A DNA stretch of 64,000 nucleotides from Arachis hypogaea. Its lineage: Eukaryota; Streptophyta; Magnoliopsida; Fabales; Fabaceae. Made by a program: the position numbers and the translations under genes. The stretch is taken from contig NC_092051.1 of the NCBI RefSeq assembly GCF_003086295.3, positions 74,959,772-75,023,771 on the forward strand, given 5' to 3'. Under the pieces are notes generated by a model, which did not search any database, was not told where the DNA came from, and saw only the letters and a list, made by a program, of their open reading frames with translations. Shown one piece after another: positions 22,791 through 32,886 of the stretch. Each line of letters opens with the position of its first letter. Within the stretch, counting starts at the first letter, position 1.

Positions 22791-23037
22791 GAAAAGATAG
22801 GTGCAGAAAGTATTTGTGTCAGAATTACTGTTAGTTGTGGGTGATGCAATATATCAAACAGTTAGTGGGTTAGCAAACAGAATTGAAAATAACAAAGAAG
22901 AACAAAAGAATAGACGGGGAAGGGAAGAAGTTTAACTAAAGCAAAAAGTAAATCACTAAAACAGAAAATGAAATTCACAAAATAAAGATGCTCAATCTAG
23001 TGATCTTCCAATTTAATCATTGTTGATGCACAATCAA
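22791..23037 (-). other. Leader of N
   Basis: Short (about 250 bp) AT-rich leader between the primer site and gag, much shorter than the 1.9-kb leader of A. No other signal seen. Confidence 0.7.
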
Positions 23038-23055
23038 TCCCCGGCAACGGCGCCA
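23038..23055 (-). other. Primer binding site of N (tRNA-Asp)
   Basis: Minus TGGCGCCGTTGCCGGGGA, six bases from the 5' LTR end. Confidence 0.94.
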
Positions 23056-23061
23056 TAAACT

Positions 23062-25236
23062 TGATGCACGGAAAATTTGTCTCACAACAAATCTCCCTTC
23101 GGCAAGTGTACCGAATTTGTCGTCAAGTAAAAACTCACAATAGAGTGAGGTCGAATCCCACAGGGATTGATTGATCAAGCAACTTTAATTAGAAGAATGT
23201 TCTAGTTGAGCGAATCCAGAATTTTGGTTGAGAGTTGCAGAAAATAAAATGGCAGGAATGTAAATAACAGAAAAGTAAATGCTAGGATTAAAGGATTGGA
23301 AGTAAATGACTGAAAATAAATTGCAGAATTGTAAATGGGAATGGGGGATTTGCTCATAAAAGTAAATGGCAGAAATTAAAGAGAATGGGTAAGATCAGAG
23401 ATGGGGAGTTCATTGGGCTTAGGAGATGTTGTAATTCTCTGGATCAAGTTCATTTTCATCTCTTCCTCAATCAATGCACTCATTGATCTCCTTGGCAATC
23501 TTAAGTGATTGAGAGGGTTCTAGTCACATACCCATCCAAACCAAATTTAGTCCAGCAAGAGAAAGCATTTCTAGCTTGATCTCTTCATTCCTCTTTCAAG
23601 GTTCAAAAGAGATCCAAGTTTGAATAGCTTCTCTTCCAAGATAACTACTCAATTGGATGAAGATCGAAAGCTTTCAAGTAAAATCAAGAGAAAAGATAGA
23701 AGAAGAATAATGAAAATTAGAATTGATCCATCAAATTACAACAGAGCTCCCTAACCCAATGAAAGGGGTTTAGTTGTTCATAGCTCTAGAAAATGAAAAC
23801 AAAGATGGAGAATACATCATAAAACTAGAAAATGCAGAGAAAGTAAAATACAGAGAGTAGTTCTCCTCTTCCAGCCTCCTCAAACTCTCTTTTACAATTC
23901 AAATCTACTCCTATATATACTACTCTTCTCAGCTTCTAGTTTGCTCTTCGAGTCTTGGGCCTTTGGATCTTGAGTTTGAAGCAGTTCTTTTCTTCATTTG
24001 GGCTTGGCTTTACTTGCAGAGAGAAAGTGTTAAGTGGGCAGAGACTTTAGCTCAGGGCGTAAGGGGTGTTAATCATTTAGTGAAAGTATAAGTTCGGGAA
24101 CGTAAGTGACACTTAACATTTTCACTAACGTTCCAATGTACCCCCTTGCCTCACGTTAGATCCCACGTTAACTAGGTTAACGTGGCTTCTAACGTGGCCT
24201 TGCCAACCTTCGACAACGTTAGTGACACTCAACATTGTCACTAACGTTCTAGTGTGCCCCTTTTTGCTTCACGTTAAAGCCCACGTTAACTAGGTTAATG
24301 TGGCTTCTAACGTGGCCTTGCCAACCTTCGAGAACGTTAGTGACACTCAACATTGTCACTAACGTTCCAATGTGCCCCTAGATCTCACGTTAAAGTCCAC
24401 GTTAACTAGGTTAACGTGGCTTATAACGTGGCCATTCTTAGCCATCCCAACGTTAGTGACAATGTTGAGTGTCACTAACGTTGGCTCATCATTCATTCCT
24501 CATCGTTAGCTTCCACGTTAACTAAGTTAACGTGGAAGTTAACGTGGCTCCTTGGGGGGTTGTGTGGTTGCTTCCAACGTTAGTGACAATGTTGAGTGTC
24601 ACTAACGTTGACGACAACTCTCACTTCTTACGTTAGCTCCCACGTTAACCAAGTTAACGTGGGAGTTAACGTGGTGTGTTGCATTCTTAGGCCAACGTTA
24701 GTGATAATGTTGAATGTCACTAACGTTGGCTTCTCTTCCCCCTTTAACGTTAGAGGTCACGTTAACTAGGTTAACGTGGGCTCTAACGTGGCCACTCATG
24801 AGTGTTTGCCAATGTTAGTGACAATGTTAAGTGTCACTAACGTTGGCTCAACTTCCCTTTTCCACGTTAGAGTTCACGTTAACTTAGTTAACGTGACTCT
24901 TAACTTGGGCGATGTTGGCTTTGAGAGTGTCATTGGCAATCACTTTTCTCATTAATCTTGCAAGTTTCCTCCCTTTCATTGCTTCCTTTGGTCCTGAAAT
25001 CAAGCAATAGAGTGCATCAAAGTTCTAGTCCAAGTCATGGGCAATGCAACATACAATTTGTCACTAAACTTATGCAAAATCCTCATGAAATAATGTGAAA
25101 TGCACAATGTATGCTTGAATCAAGGTGTAAGTGAATATCTACCCAAAACTAGCTTATTTCCTAAGGAAATGCAAGAAACTAACCTAAAAACAGTAAAGAA
25201 AAGGTCAGTGAAACTGGCCAAGATGCCCTGGCATCA
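23062..25236 (-). repeat. 5' LTR of N
   Basis: 2175 bp, very similar to 13498-15799 apart from scattered substitutions and one deletion: at about 23508 the text goes straight from TTAAGTGATTG to AGAGGGTT, skipping what is at about 13947-14074 in the other LTR. The palindrome array is at 24098-24909. Confidence 0.94.
24098..24909 (-). repeat. Seven-unit alternating palindrome array, N 5' LTR
   Basis: Same array as 14660-15472 with the same unit number and the same loop inversion after unit 3. Substitutions are scattered (for example TTAATG for TTAACG in one unit). Confidence 0.93.
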
Positions 25237-26230
25237 AAAACTAGAGGAAACATTTTATTAAACACCTAGTATGCAAGAAAAGTAAACATCATAAAATGCA
25301 AGAATTAATGGAACCCATAACTAACATAAGCAAGAAATCAACAATAGCAATGAAGATAAACATAAAAGAGACATGGAAACATAAAATTGAATTAGAAGAA
25401 ATTAAGATCCAACAATGTTTCATCAACATTAAAGAAGCAAAATAAGAAATGACAAGTAAAACTAGAAGATCAAAGATGTAATAACAAGAAATTAAGAAGG
25501 AAGACTAAATCAAAACAAGAATTGAAAATTGGATCTAAGAAAATTAAACCTAAGCTTCCCTAAATTCTTGAGAGAAGAGAGAGCTTCTCTCTCTAGAATT
25601 CTAACCTACAACATGATGCAAAAACCAAACTATGACTACTTGGTTCATTCCCCCCTCAATCCTCGGGTTCAATAGCATTAGAAATGAGTTGGATTGGGCC
25701 CAAAATGAGCTAGAAATCGCTTGCCACCTTTTGCCCAAAATGAGTCACGCTGGTCCACCAATGCGTGCACGTGATGCACACGTACGTGTCTCTAAACGCC
25801 AGGCAACTATAACAGATTTTATATCATTTTGAAGCCCCAGAAGTTAGCTTTCCAACGCAACTAGAAACACCTCATTTGGACCTCTATAGCTCAATTTATG
25901 ATCGATTGAGTAGGAAGAGGTCAGGCTTGACAGCTTTGCGATTCCTTCATTTCTTCATGAGTTCTCCCACTTTGCATGCTTTTCCTTCATTCCTTCAATC
26001 CAATCTTTGCCTTCTAAACCTGAAATCACTTAACAAATATATCAAGGCATCGAATAGAATTAAAGTGAATTAAATTTAGCTATTTTTAGACCCAAAAAGT
26101 ATGTTTTCACACTTAAGCACAAATTCAGGGATAATTACAAAACCATGCTATTTCATTGAATAAATATGAGAAAAGTTGATAAAATCCCCTAAATTAAGCA
26201 CAAGATAAACTACAAAATCGTAGTTTATCA
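25237..26230 (-). repeat. 3' LTR of E, proximal segment (right of N)
   Basis: Begins with the AAAAC duplication of N (25237-25241), then aligns with 31493-32487 of the 5' LTR. It contains an ACGCGT-type cluster remnant (25762-25800, CpGs partly lost), the GA/CT hairpin (25563-25601) and the LTR end ...GTAGTTTATCA. Confidence 0.9.
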
Positions 26231-26267
26231 AACCTCCCCACACGTAAACCAAGCATGTCCTCATGCT
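26231..26267 (-). other. 3' PPT and hairpin of E
   Basis: Minus: AGCAT-GAGGAC-ATGCT (26252-26267), then GGTTTACGTGTGGGGAGGTT up to the LTR. Confidence 0.88.
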
Positions 26268-27740
26268 AAGAATAAAAAATTAAAGGACAAGAAAAGGGGT
26301 ATGAACATTTATTCAATGCAAATAAACTATATGAATGAAACTAAATGCAATATGACTCTATCTACTTGGTTAAAAGTAAATCAATCTCCAAGGAAATATA
26401 TAAGCAAGTAGGGCTAAGATCATATGACGATTCATGAATCCTACCAATTCAAATATCAAAATGAAGTTCAAATAGGCTTGTAAGAAGAAAGCTCATGGAA
26501 GCCGGGAACAAGGAATTGAGCATCGAACCCTCACCAGACGTGTATCCGCTCTAGTTGCTCTAGTGTATAGGGTTGATCACTCAATTCTCTTCTAATCATG
26601 CTTTCCACGATTTGTTTTTTATCTAACAATCAACAATTATTCAATGCATGTATACATTGATCATGAGGACTTATTCATAGGTTGTAATGGGGCTAGGGTA
26701 AAGGTAGGGATGTATATGGTCAAGTGAGCTTGAAATTTGAATCTTTGATTAACCTAAGCTCTCTCCTAACACATATAACAACCTATACAATTCTAATACA
26801 CAACCTAGCTACCCATGATTCCCACTTTACCACACACTCATGCATTCTTTTTAATTCACCACACATATGCGTTGATTTTTATTGAACTCTACTTTGGGGC
26901 ATTTTTGTCCCCTTTTTATTGCATTTTTTTATATTTTTATTTCTTTTATTTTATATATATATTTTTTTATATATTTTTTTCACATTTTTTTCACAACAAA
27001 GTTCATACAAACGTATCAATGCATATGGATTTACATATTTAATACATAAGCACGTACCCAATCCCATGATTTACAACAAAAATACAAAATACACTTTTAC
27101 CTCAACCAATGTCCCAAATTTCCCATACCCAAATGATACACACCCTCACTAGCCTAAGCTAATCAAAGATCCAAATTAAGGAATATTTATTATTTTTCAC
27201 TTAGGGGTAGTGATGTGCTACAATTAAGAACAAAAGAATTAAATAGGCTCAAAATTGGCTAACAATGGTTGATGAAAGGTTGGCTATTTGGGTAAGTGAG
27301 CTAAATAAAATGATGGCCTTAATCATATAAATGCATATATACATGGAATAATGGACATAAAGAATAATGCACACAAGATAGAAAGAGAATAATGCACACA
27401 AGAATGGAAATAGTGGTTATAAGATGTAACCACACAATTGGGCTCAAAACTCACATGCTTGTGTTCTTAGCTCAAAAACCATGTCCCAAAATAAATTCTT
27501 CGAGCAAGTTCAACAAAAATTTTTTTCCGAAATTGGTAGGGTGCCCTAAAACATTTTTTCTTGGAAAAGAAATCATCACCCTTACCAAGAAGTCCTAACA
27601 TAAAATGGAAGTGGTAAAAATATGTACAAATTCTAACTAACATGCAATCTATCATGCAATGCAACAACTAATCTAACAAAGACAAAAATTAAGAATTGGT
27701 GTTGAAAAAAGTTGTTACCCATGGAGGTCGGTCGGACGAA
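26268..27740 (-). other. Inter-PPT non-coding module of E
   Basis: Inverted relative of 8535-9982 and 41810-43485. Landmarks on the minus strand: the ATGATTAAGGCC area near 27310, TTAGCTTAGGCTAGTGAG near 27150, GGGGACAAAAATGCCCC near 26897-26913, and the GTGAGGGTTCGATGC stretch near 26520-26540. No ORF. Confidence 0.72.
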
Positions 27741-27777
27741 CTCCTCACACTTAGAAATTTGCACCGTCCTCGGTGCA
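27741..27777 (-). other. Internal hairpin plus PPT-like tract of E
   Basis: Minus: TGCACC-GAGGAC-GGTGCA (27760-27777), then AAATTTCTAAGTGTGAGGAG. The stem is perfect over six pairs and differs from B and H; the PPT has one G-to-A change. Confidence 0.8.
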
Positions 27778-27895
27778 TGCAAAGGAGAGCAAGGTGGATG
27801 AGTTGCTATAATTGACGAGTTTCTTCAAAAGGATGTGCGGATGAACTTGTTTGTTGCCCCATTTGAAGCTTATCCTTTCCCTCTTGGTGGCCAAC
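27778..27895 (-). pseudogene. ORF2 remnant in E
   Basis: After the minus-strand acceptor-like CTTTTCTTTCCTTTTAG (AG at 27896-27897) the text GTTGGCCACCAAGAGG resembles the B remnant and the remembered ORF2 start. About 118 bp remain before the hairpin. Confidence 0.4.
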
Positions 27896-27897
27896 CT

Positions 27898-28496
27898 AAA
27901 AGGAAAGAAAAGAAAGAAAATTAAGCCTACAACGAAGATAGCAAAACAAGTAGAACATAGGCGAGGGCCAATGCCAAATAAGAGTAAGGTTCTCACTACA
28001 TGTTAGCTACGCATGTATGTGAGAGAGCAATATAAGGTAAGGCATATTAACTAACTCTTGATGCAAGAGTAAAGTCAAAGCATGAAGAGCACTCAAAAGC
28101 ATCAAGTTCAACTAGAAAGAGTGGGTCATGAAAGACATGCAAGTTCATATCAATGCACAAAGAATATAAGAGTCATACAAGATTAAGCACTGATTTAAAA
28201 GTTTCATCACCCAACAATATCAAACAAGTCAAGAAGCACCAACATTAACCAAGAAATTCTCAACAATTGAGTAAGAGAATTCAACACCATTATTAAAATA
28301 AGAAACTTAGAAAGGAAAATAAGAACAAGCTATAAAAACAAAATTAAAATGCAACGAAAGCTAGTATGAAAATGCAACATATAGAAGAAAATGAAAATAA
28401 GAAAGAAGAAAGAATGAGAAAGAAAGAAGAAGAAACGATAAAGAAAAGAAGAGAAGGAGGGAAAAAGGAAACAGGGCGGAACAGGGGAAAACAGGG
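27898..28496 (-). other. Non-coding segment of E between CpG cluster and ORF2 remnant
   Basis: AT-rich, T/C-rich on the minus strand, intron-like as in B (7813-8371). No gene seen. Confidence 0.55.
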
Positions 28497-28738
28497 TGCG
28501 GAAAGTGACGCGTAAGCGTCGCTCACGCGTGCGCGTGGAACGCAGGATGGACAAGCGATGCGTAAGCGTCCTGTACGCTTGAGCGTGGATGGTGAGAGTG
28601 TAAATTGATGCGTACGCATGGGTGCAGCTGTTTCACGCAGTGTACGCGTGGTGTTCGCGCAACTCTCGGGTTCCATGTATGGAGCCATGTTGACGCATCG
28701 ACGCGTACACGTGATGTACGCGTACGCGTGCCTGGCCC
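28497..28738 (-). repeat. CpG-rich palindromic cluster, internal region of E
   Basis: Variants of GACGCGTAAGCGTCGC, CACGCGTGCGCGTGG and GACGCGTACACGTGATG. Motif class as in E's LTRs and in B, H and K. Confidence 0.82.
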
Positions 28739-29123
28739 CCCTCTTTTTTTTTTGCATAGGAAAATAGAAACAAAGCACTCTCCTAATCTACAAGCATTCT
28801 AAAACAATCAAAATTAAAATTTAACAACAAATCTTTTTGGTTTTTGAAAAATTTTCAAATACAAGACTCACAAAACTTACAGTTCAAGTAAAATACAATC
28901 CAACAACAACTATTCTAAACAAAACAAAAATCTAACAAGAAATCTATCAATCAAAGCAAAATGTATAAGATTATAAAAAATAAGAAAAACTACCTATAAT
29001 GGCAACTCAATTCATTCATTGATTATATATACAAGAGAATGGAAAGAGGTTACCATGGTGGGGTGTCTCCCACCTAGCACTTTTAGTTTAAGTCCTTAAG
29101 TTGGACATTTGGGAGGCTCCTTG
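28739..29123 (-). other. 3' untranslated stretch after E ORF1
   Basis: AT-rich, with the CCACCATGGT and AAGTGCTAGGTGGGAG text that also follows ORF1 in B (about 7085-7115) and K (about 52237-52265). No gene. Confidence 0.6.
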
Positions 29124-30739
29124 TCATGGTGGCTTTTGCTTGTATTCATCCTTGAACCTCCAAGAATGCTTGCTCCTCAACTAGTTGTCAGAATTTTCAA
29201 CCATCTTCACCAAGCTTGGGGGAAGTTCTTCCCAAGATATGAGCTCCCAAAATTAGTCTTCATGTTGTGATCTGGGATCCCATATCTTATTTTTACACCC
29301 ATCTTCAAGTTGATCATCACAATTCCAGTTGGGTGAGAAGTGATCCGAATTCTCAAGTAAACACCAAAGCATCTTCCTAGACCCCTTTAGTTGAGAACTA
29401 TACCAACCATTGCACTTAGACCTTGAGTTTCTAACCATAAGAAACCTTGATTGGAATTTTCACCCACTAACAAATTCTCTTTTGCTCTTAACCCCACAAA
29501 GAGTTCTAAGTTTCCCATCCATCTCAATCAAACCATATTCAATTGGGAAAGTAAAGATTAGAGATAAGAATTTTACCCACTTGAATGTTATGTTGGACGG
29601 TGACTTAGGAAGGAACGTCTCCAATGGTCTTGTAAGTTCCATTCCCTTGTGCTCTTCTTGGACTACTTCTAGCTCTTCTCCACTCTTCACCAACTACTTC
29701 TAGCTCTTCTCCACTCTTCACGTCACAACTTGGAGGTAATGTGGGACTTATCTCAACATCTAACTCAATTTTATTAGGAGAAGATTTCTCAAATACCAAA
29801 GAATCATGTGTTGGTGTGGGCTCATCTCCAAGAGGAAGATTTGTTATTTTCTCACCTTCTTCCAATTCTTCATCATTCATTACATGCTTAGGAGGTTGCG
29901 CATTATCCTCCTCAACACCAAATTCAAGCTCATTGGAAGAAGGTTCAACAACTTCCACAAAATCATCAACAATGTCACTTGGTGTGGAAATTTTTCTCAA
30001 ACTTGGAATCCACCTCTTGTTCAACTTTGCCTAGCTCTTCAACCACTTCTTCTTCATTAACAATCTCTTCACTCCCCACTTGTTGCAAGACATACCCCAT
30101 CTCCTTGTCCTCATGTCCAGATTCTAAAATCTCCTTCATGCTCCTTTCTTCGGTTGATTTCTTGCATTCATCCGTGGAGATGCTTTGCTTGTTGCATGAG
30201 TCCCATGATTCCAAGGTAGCAGTAATTTCAGCAAACTGAGCCATGATTTTTTCAAATATGGGTGGTGATTCATCTTGTGGTTGAGAGTTCTCATACATTA
30301 GAGGTGGCTCATCTTGGTAATAACATGGAGGTGGTGGTTCTTGAGGGTATTGGGGGTTGAATTAGGGTGGTTCTTCATATGGTTCATAAGGTGGTTGGTA
30401 TGGTGGGTAAGGATTAGGGTCATATGGAGGTGTTTGGTGGTAAGGAGCTTGTGAGTATGGTGGCTCAAAACTATGTTGAGGAGGAGGGGGTTCATAGGCA
30501 TACGGTGGTGGTTGTCGACAATCATAATAAGGGTCACCACATCCCTTAGATTGATATGCATTAGGATTCGGATTATACCCATAAGAATCCGGAGGTTGTT
30601 GTTGCCAAGAAGGTTGATCAATCCCTTGAGGCTACTCCCATCTATGATTGTTCCATCCTTGATGCACATCCTCATTGTAGCTCCCATTTCCTACAACATA
30701 ATTTGAACCAAACTCATAGCCAAAGTGGTGAGAATTCAT
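29124..30739 (-). pseudogene. ORF1 of E: conserved protein of unknown function, degenerate
   Basis: The start is the ATG at 30737-30739 (MNSHHFGYEFGSNYVVGNGS). The N-terminus is Pro/Tyr/Gln-rich (PPPYAYEPPPPQHSFEPPYS), then acidic (DVKSGEELEVVQEEHKG), then the conserved C-terminus (TFKWVKFLSLIFTFPIEYGL, LKGSRKMLWCLLENSDH, DGCKNKIWDPRSQ) ending YKQKPP at 29124. Breaks: in-frame stops at 30632-30634 and 30362-30364, a frame change near 29975-30024, and a 31-bp tandem duplication (29662-29692 repeated from 29693) that shifts the frame. Same family as 5475-7045 and 50570-52195. Confidence 0.8.
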
Positions 30740-30870
30740 GATAGCAAATAAAAACAAAAGCTAACAAAAATAAGCAACAAAGTCCTAAAGCTAGAAAAAA
30801 CTAACAATTAAGCAAAAGGCAAACATATTCACAATATTCACAATAGCCAATAATATAACACCATTGCAAT

Positions 30871-30888
30871 TCCCGGGCAACGGTGCCA
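30871..30888 (-). other. Primer binding site of E (tRNA-Asp, two mismatches)
   Basis: Minus TGGCACCGTTGCCCGGGA; differs from the perfect site at two positions. Confidence 0.88.
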
Positions 30889-30891
30889 TTT

Positions 30892-32487
30892 TGATGAAGA
30901 GAATTTGTCCTATCGGTCTAGAATTTCTCTCATAGAAATAAGAACATCGTTGTAAGCATAGCTCCAAGCCAACAAATAATTCTCACATCAAAAATTTTGG
31001 TTTTATCACATGTACAAACCCCAATAAGAATTAACCGAAGTATTTAAACTCCGGGTCGTCTCACAAGAAATTGCAATGAAGTGCTCAACTATTGGCTATG
31101 AAGATGCAAGGGGGAGTTTTGATTTGAAAATTGACAAGAAAGTATAAATGACAAGAAAGTAAAATGACAAGAACTAATAAAAGAAATGGAAAGAACTCTT
31201 GGCTAAGACATAGGAAATTGAGATCACCATCCTTGTCAACAAACCATATATTGACAATTATGATGAACCAAGCTCATTAAGTGTACTTCTATACTTGAAG
31301 TATATCAAATGGCTTGATCAAAATCAATCCATAAGGCCTAACCTAGCTACCAATTAACTTAGTAGTAGATTAGTATCAATGGTTATCAAATTGACCACAG
31401 AGGGTTCTCAAATCACCAATTCAATGAGACCCAATGACTCAAGGTCACTCAATTCCCTTAGCCTAGGCCAAGAGTCAAGAAAACTACTAAAAAACTAGAG
31501 GAAACATTTTATTAAACACCTAGTATGCAAGAAAAGTAAACATCATAAAATGCAAGAATTAATGAAACCCATAGCTAATATAAGCAAGAAATCAACAATA
31601 GCAATGAAGATAAAAACATAAAAGAAACATGGAAATATAAAATTGCATTAGAAGAAATTAAGATCCAACAATGGTTCATCAACATTAAAGAGAGCAAAAT
31701 AAGAAATGATAAGTAAAACTAGAAGAACAAAGATGTAATAACAAGAAATTAAGAAGGAAGACTAAATCAAAACAAGAATTGAAAATTGGATCTAAGAAAA
31801 TTAAACCAAAATTACCCTAAATTCTAGAGAGAAGGGAGAGCTTCTCTCTCTAGAATTTTAACCTACAACATGATGCAAAAACCAAACTATGACTACTTGG
31901 TTCATTACCCCCTCAATCCTTGGGTTCAATAACATCAGAAATGAGTTGGATTGGGCCCAAAATGAGCTAGAAATTGCTGGCCAAGTTTTGCCCAAAATGA
32001 GTTACGCTAGTCCACCAATGCGTGCGCGTGATGCACGCGTACGCATCCCCAAACGCCAGGAAACTATATAAAATTTTATATCATTTTGAAGCCCCAGATG
32101 TTAGCTTTCCAACGCAACTAGAACCACCTCATTTGGACCTCTGTAGCTCAAGTTATGATCGATTGAGTAGGAAGAGGTCAGGCTTGACAGCTTTGCGATT
32201 CCTTCATTTCTTCATGAGTTCTCCCACTTTGCATGCTTTTCTTTCATTCCTTCTATCCAATCTTTGCCTTCTAAACCTGAAATCATTTAACAAAAATATC
32301 AAGGCATCGAATGGAATTAAAGTAAATTAAATTTAGCAATTTTTAGACCCAAAAAGCATGTTTTCACTCTTAAGCACAAATTCAGGGAGAATTACAAAAC
32401 CATGCTATTTCATTGAATAAATGTGAGAAAAGTTGATAAAATCCCCTAAATTAAGCACAAGATAAACCACAAAATCAGGATTTATCA
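30892..32487 (-). repeat. 5' LTR of E
   Basis: 1596 bp, TGATGAAGAG...TTTATCA on the plus strand. It has the U5 hairpin (31035-31054), a palindromic GA/CT hairpin (31821-31856) and a CGCGT cluster (32018-32060). It continues the homology to the split 3' LTR without interruption. Confidence 0.93.
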
Positions 32488-32492
32488 AGGGG
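32488..32492. repeat. Target site duplication of E, right copy
   Basis: AGGGG, same as 12899-12903. Confidence 0.95.
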
Positions 32493-32711
32493 TCATAGGC
32501 CTATGGTGGTGGAGGTGCATAATCTAAGTGAAATCCACCAGATCCTTTGGTTGCGTATGCATATTGGGAAGGGTTTGGCTTATTGTAGTGTAGAGGAGGT
32601 TGCTCCTCCCAAAATAGATGCTCCAATCGCATGATGCAATCCAAAATTAAAGTTATCAGGCCCTACAAAATGATAACAACCAAGCTCCAAACCAAGAGGG
32701 TGATAACTCAT
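32493..32711 (-). pseudogene. ORF1 (second type) of D, N-terminal part
   Basis: Starts at the ATG on 32709-32711 (MSYHPLGLELGCYHFVG). After a frame change it reads LEHLFWEEQPPLHYNKP and GSGGFHLDYAPPPP, a stop, then AYDP, where E interrupts. The text resumes at 12903 (YPQHNPHSPYF). The I copy (47526 onward) has the same order. Confidence 0.72.
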
Positions 32712-32862
32712 AGAGGAAATAGAAAATAAAAACTAAAGACATCAAGTAACAAAAGAAACAAAATTCTAATTAATAGCAAAAATAAGCAAACAACCCGAAA
32801 AGTATCTATTCACACTATTCACATATTTACAACAACCAAAATATAGCACTCATGATGCTAGT

Positions 32863-32880
32863 TCCTCGGCAACGGCGCCA
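32863..32880 (-). other. Primer binding site of D (tRNA-Asp, one mismatch)
   Basis: Minus TGGCGCCGTTGCCGAGGA, six bases from the LTR. Confidence 0.9.
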
Positions 32881-32886
32881 AAAACT

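Larger units (their letters stand above)
13498..25236 (-). mobile_element. Element N: complete Athila-like LTR retrotransposon with degenerate gag-pol
   Basis: 11.7 kb with both LTRs (5' 23062-25236; 3' 13498-15799), perfect AAAAC duplications, a tRNA-Asp primer site (23038-23055), gag (about 21153-22769), pol (17369-21073), a 1.5-kb non-coding 3' region and a hairpin plus PPT (15800-15836). Domain order PR-RT-RNase H-IN marks it as Ty3/gypsy; motif spelling ([21 protein letters not shown]) and the primer suggest the Athila branch. No envelope-like ORF is seen. Confidence 0.93.
12904..32487 (-). mobile_element. Element E: complete non-autonomous LTR retrotransposon containing nested N
   Basis: Both ends and the AGGGG duplication are present. 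In element order: 5' LTR 30892-32487, primer site 30871-30888, ORF1 29124-30739, CpG cluster 28497-28738, splice-acceptor-like site 27896-27897, ORF2 remnant 27778-27895, internal hairpin-PPT 27741-27777, inter-PPT module, 3' hairpin-PPT 26231-26267, 3' LTR 25242-26230 plus 12904-13497 (split by N). No gag-pol of its own. Without N it is about 7.8 kb. Confidence 0.92.
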
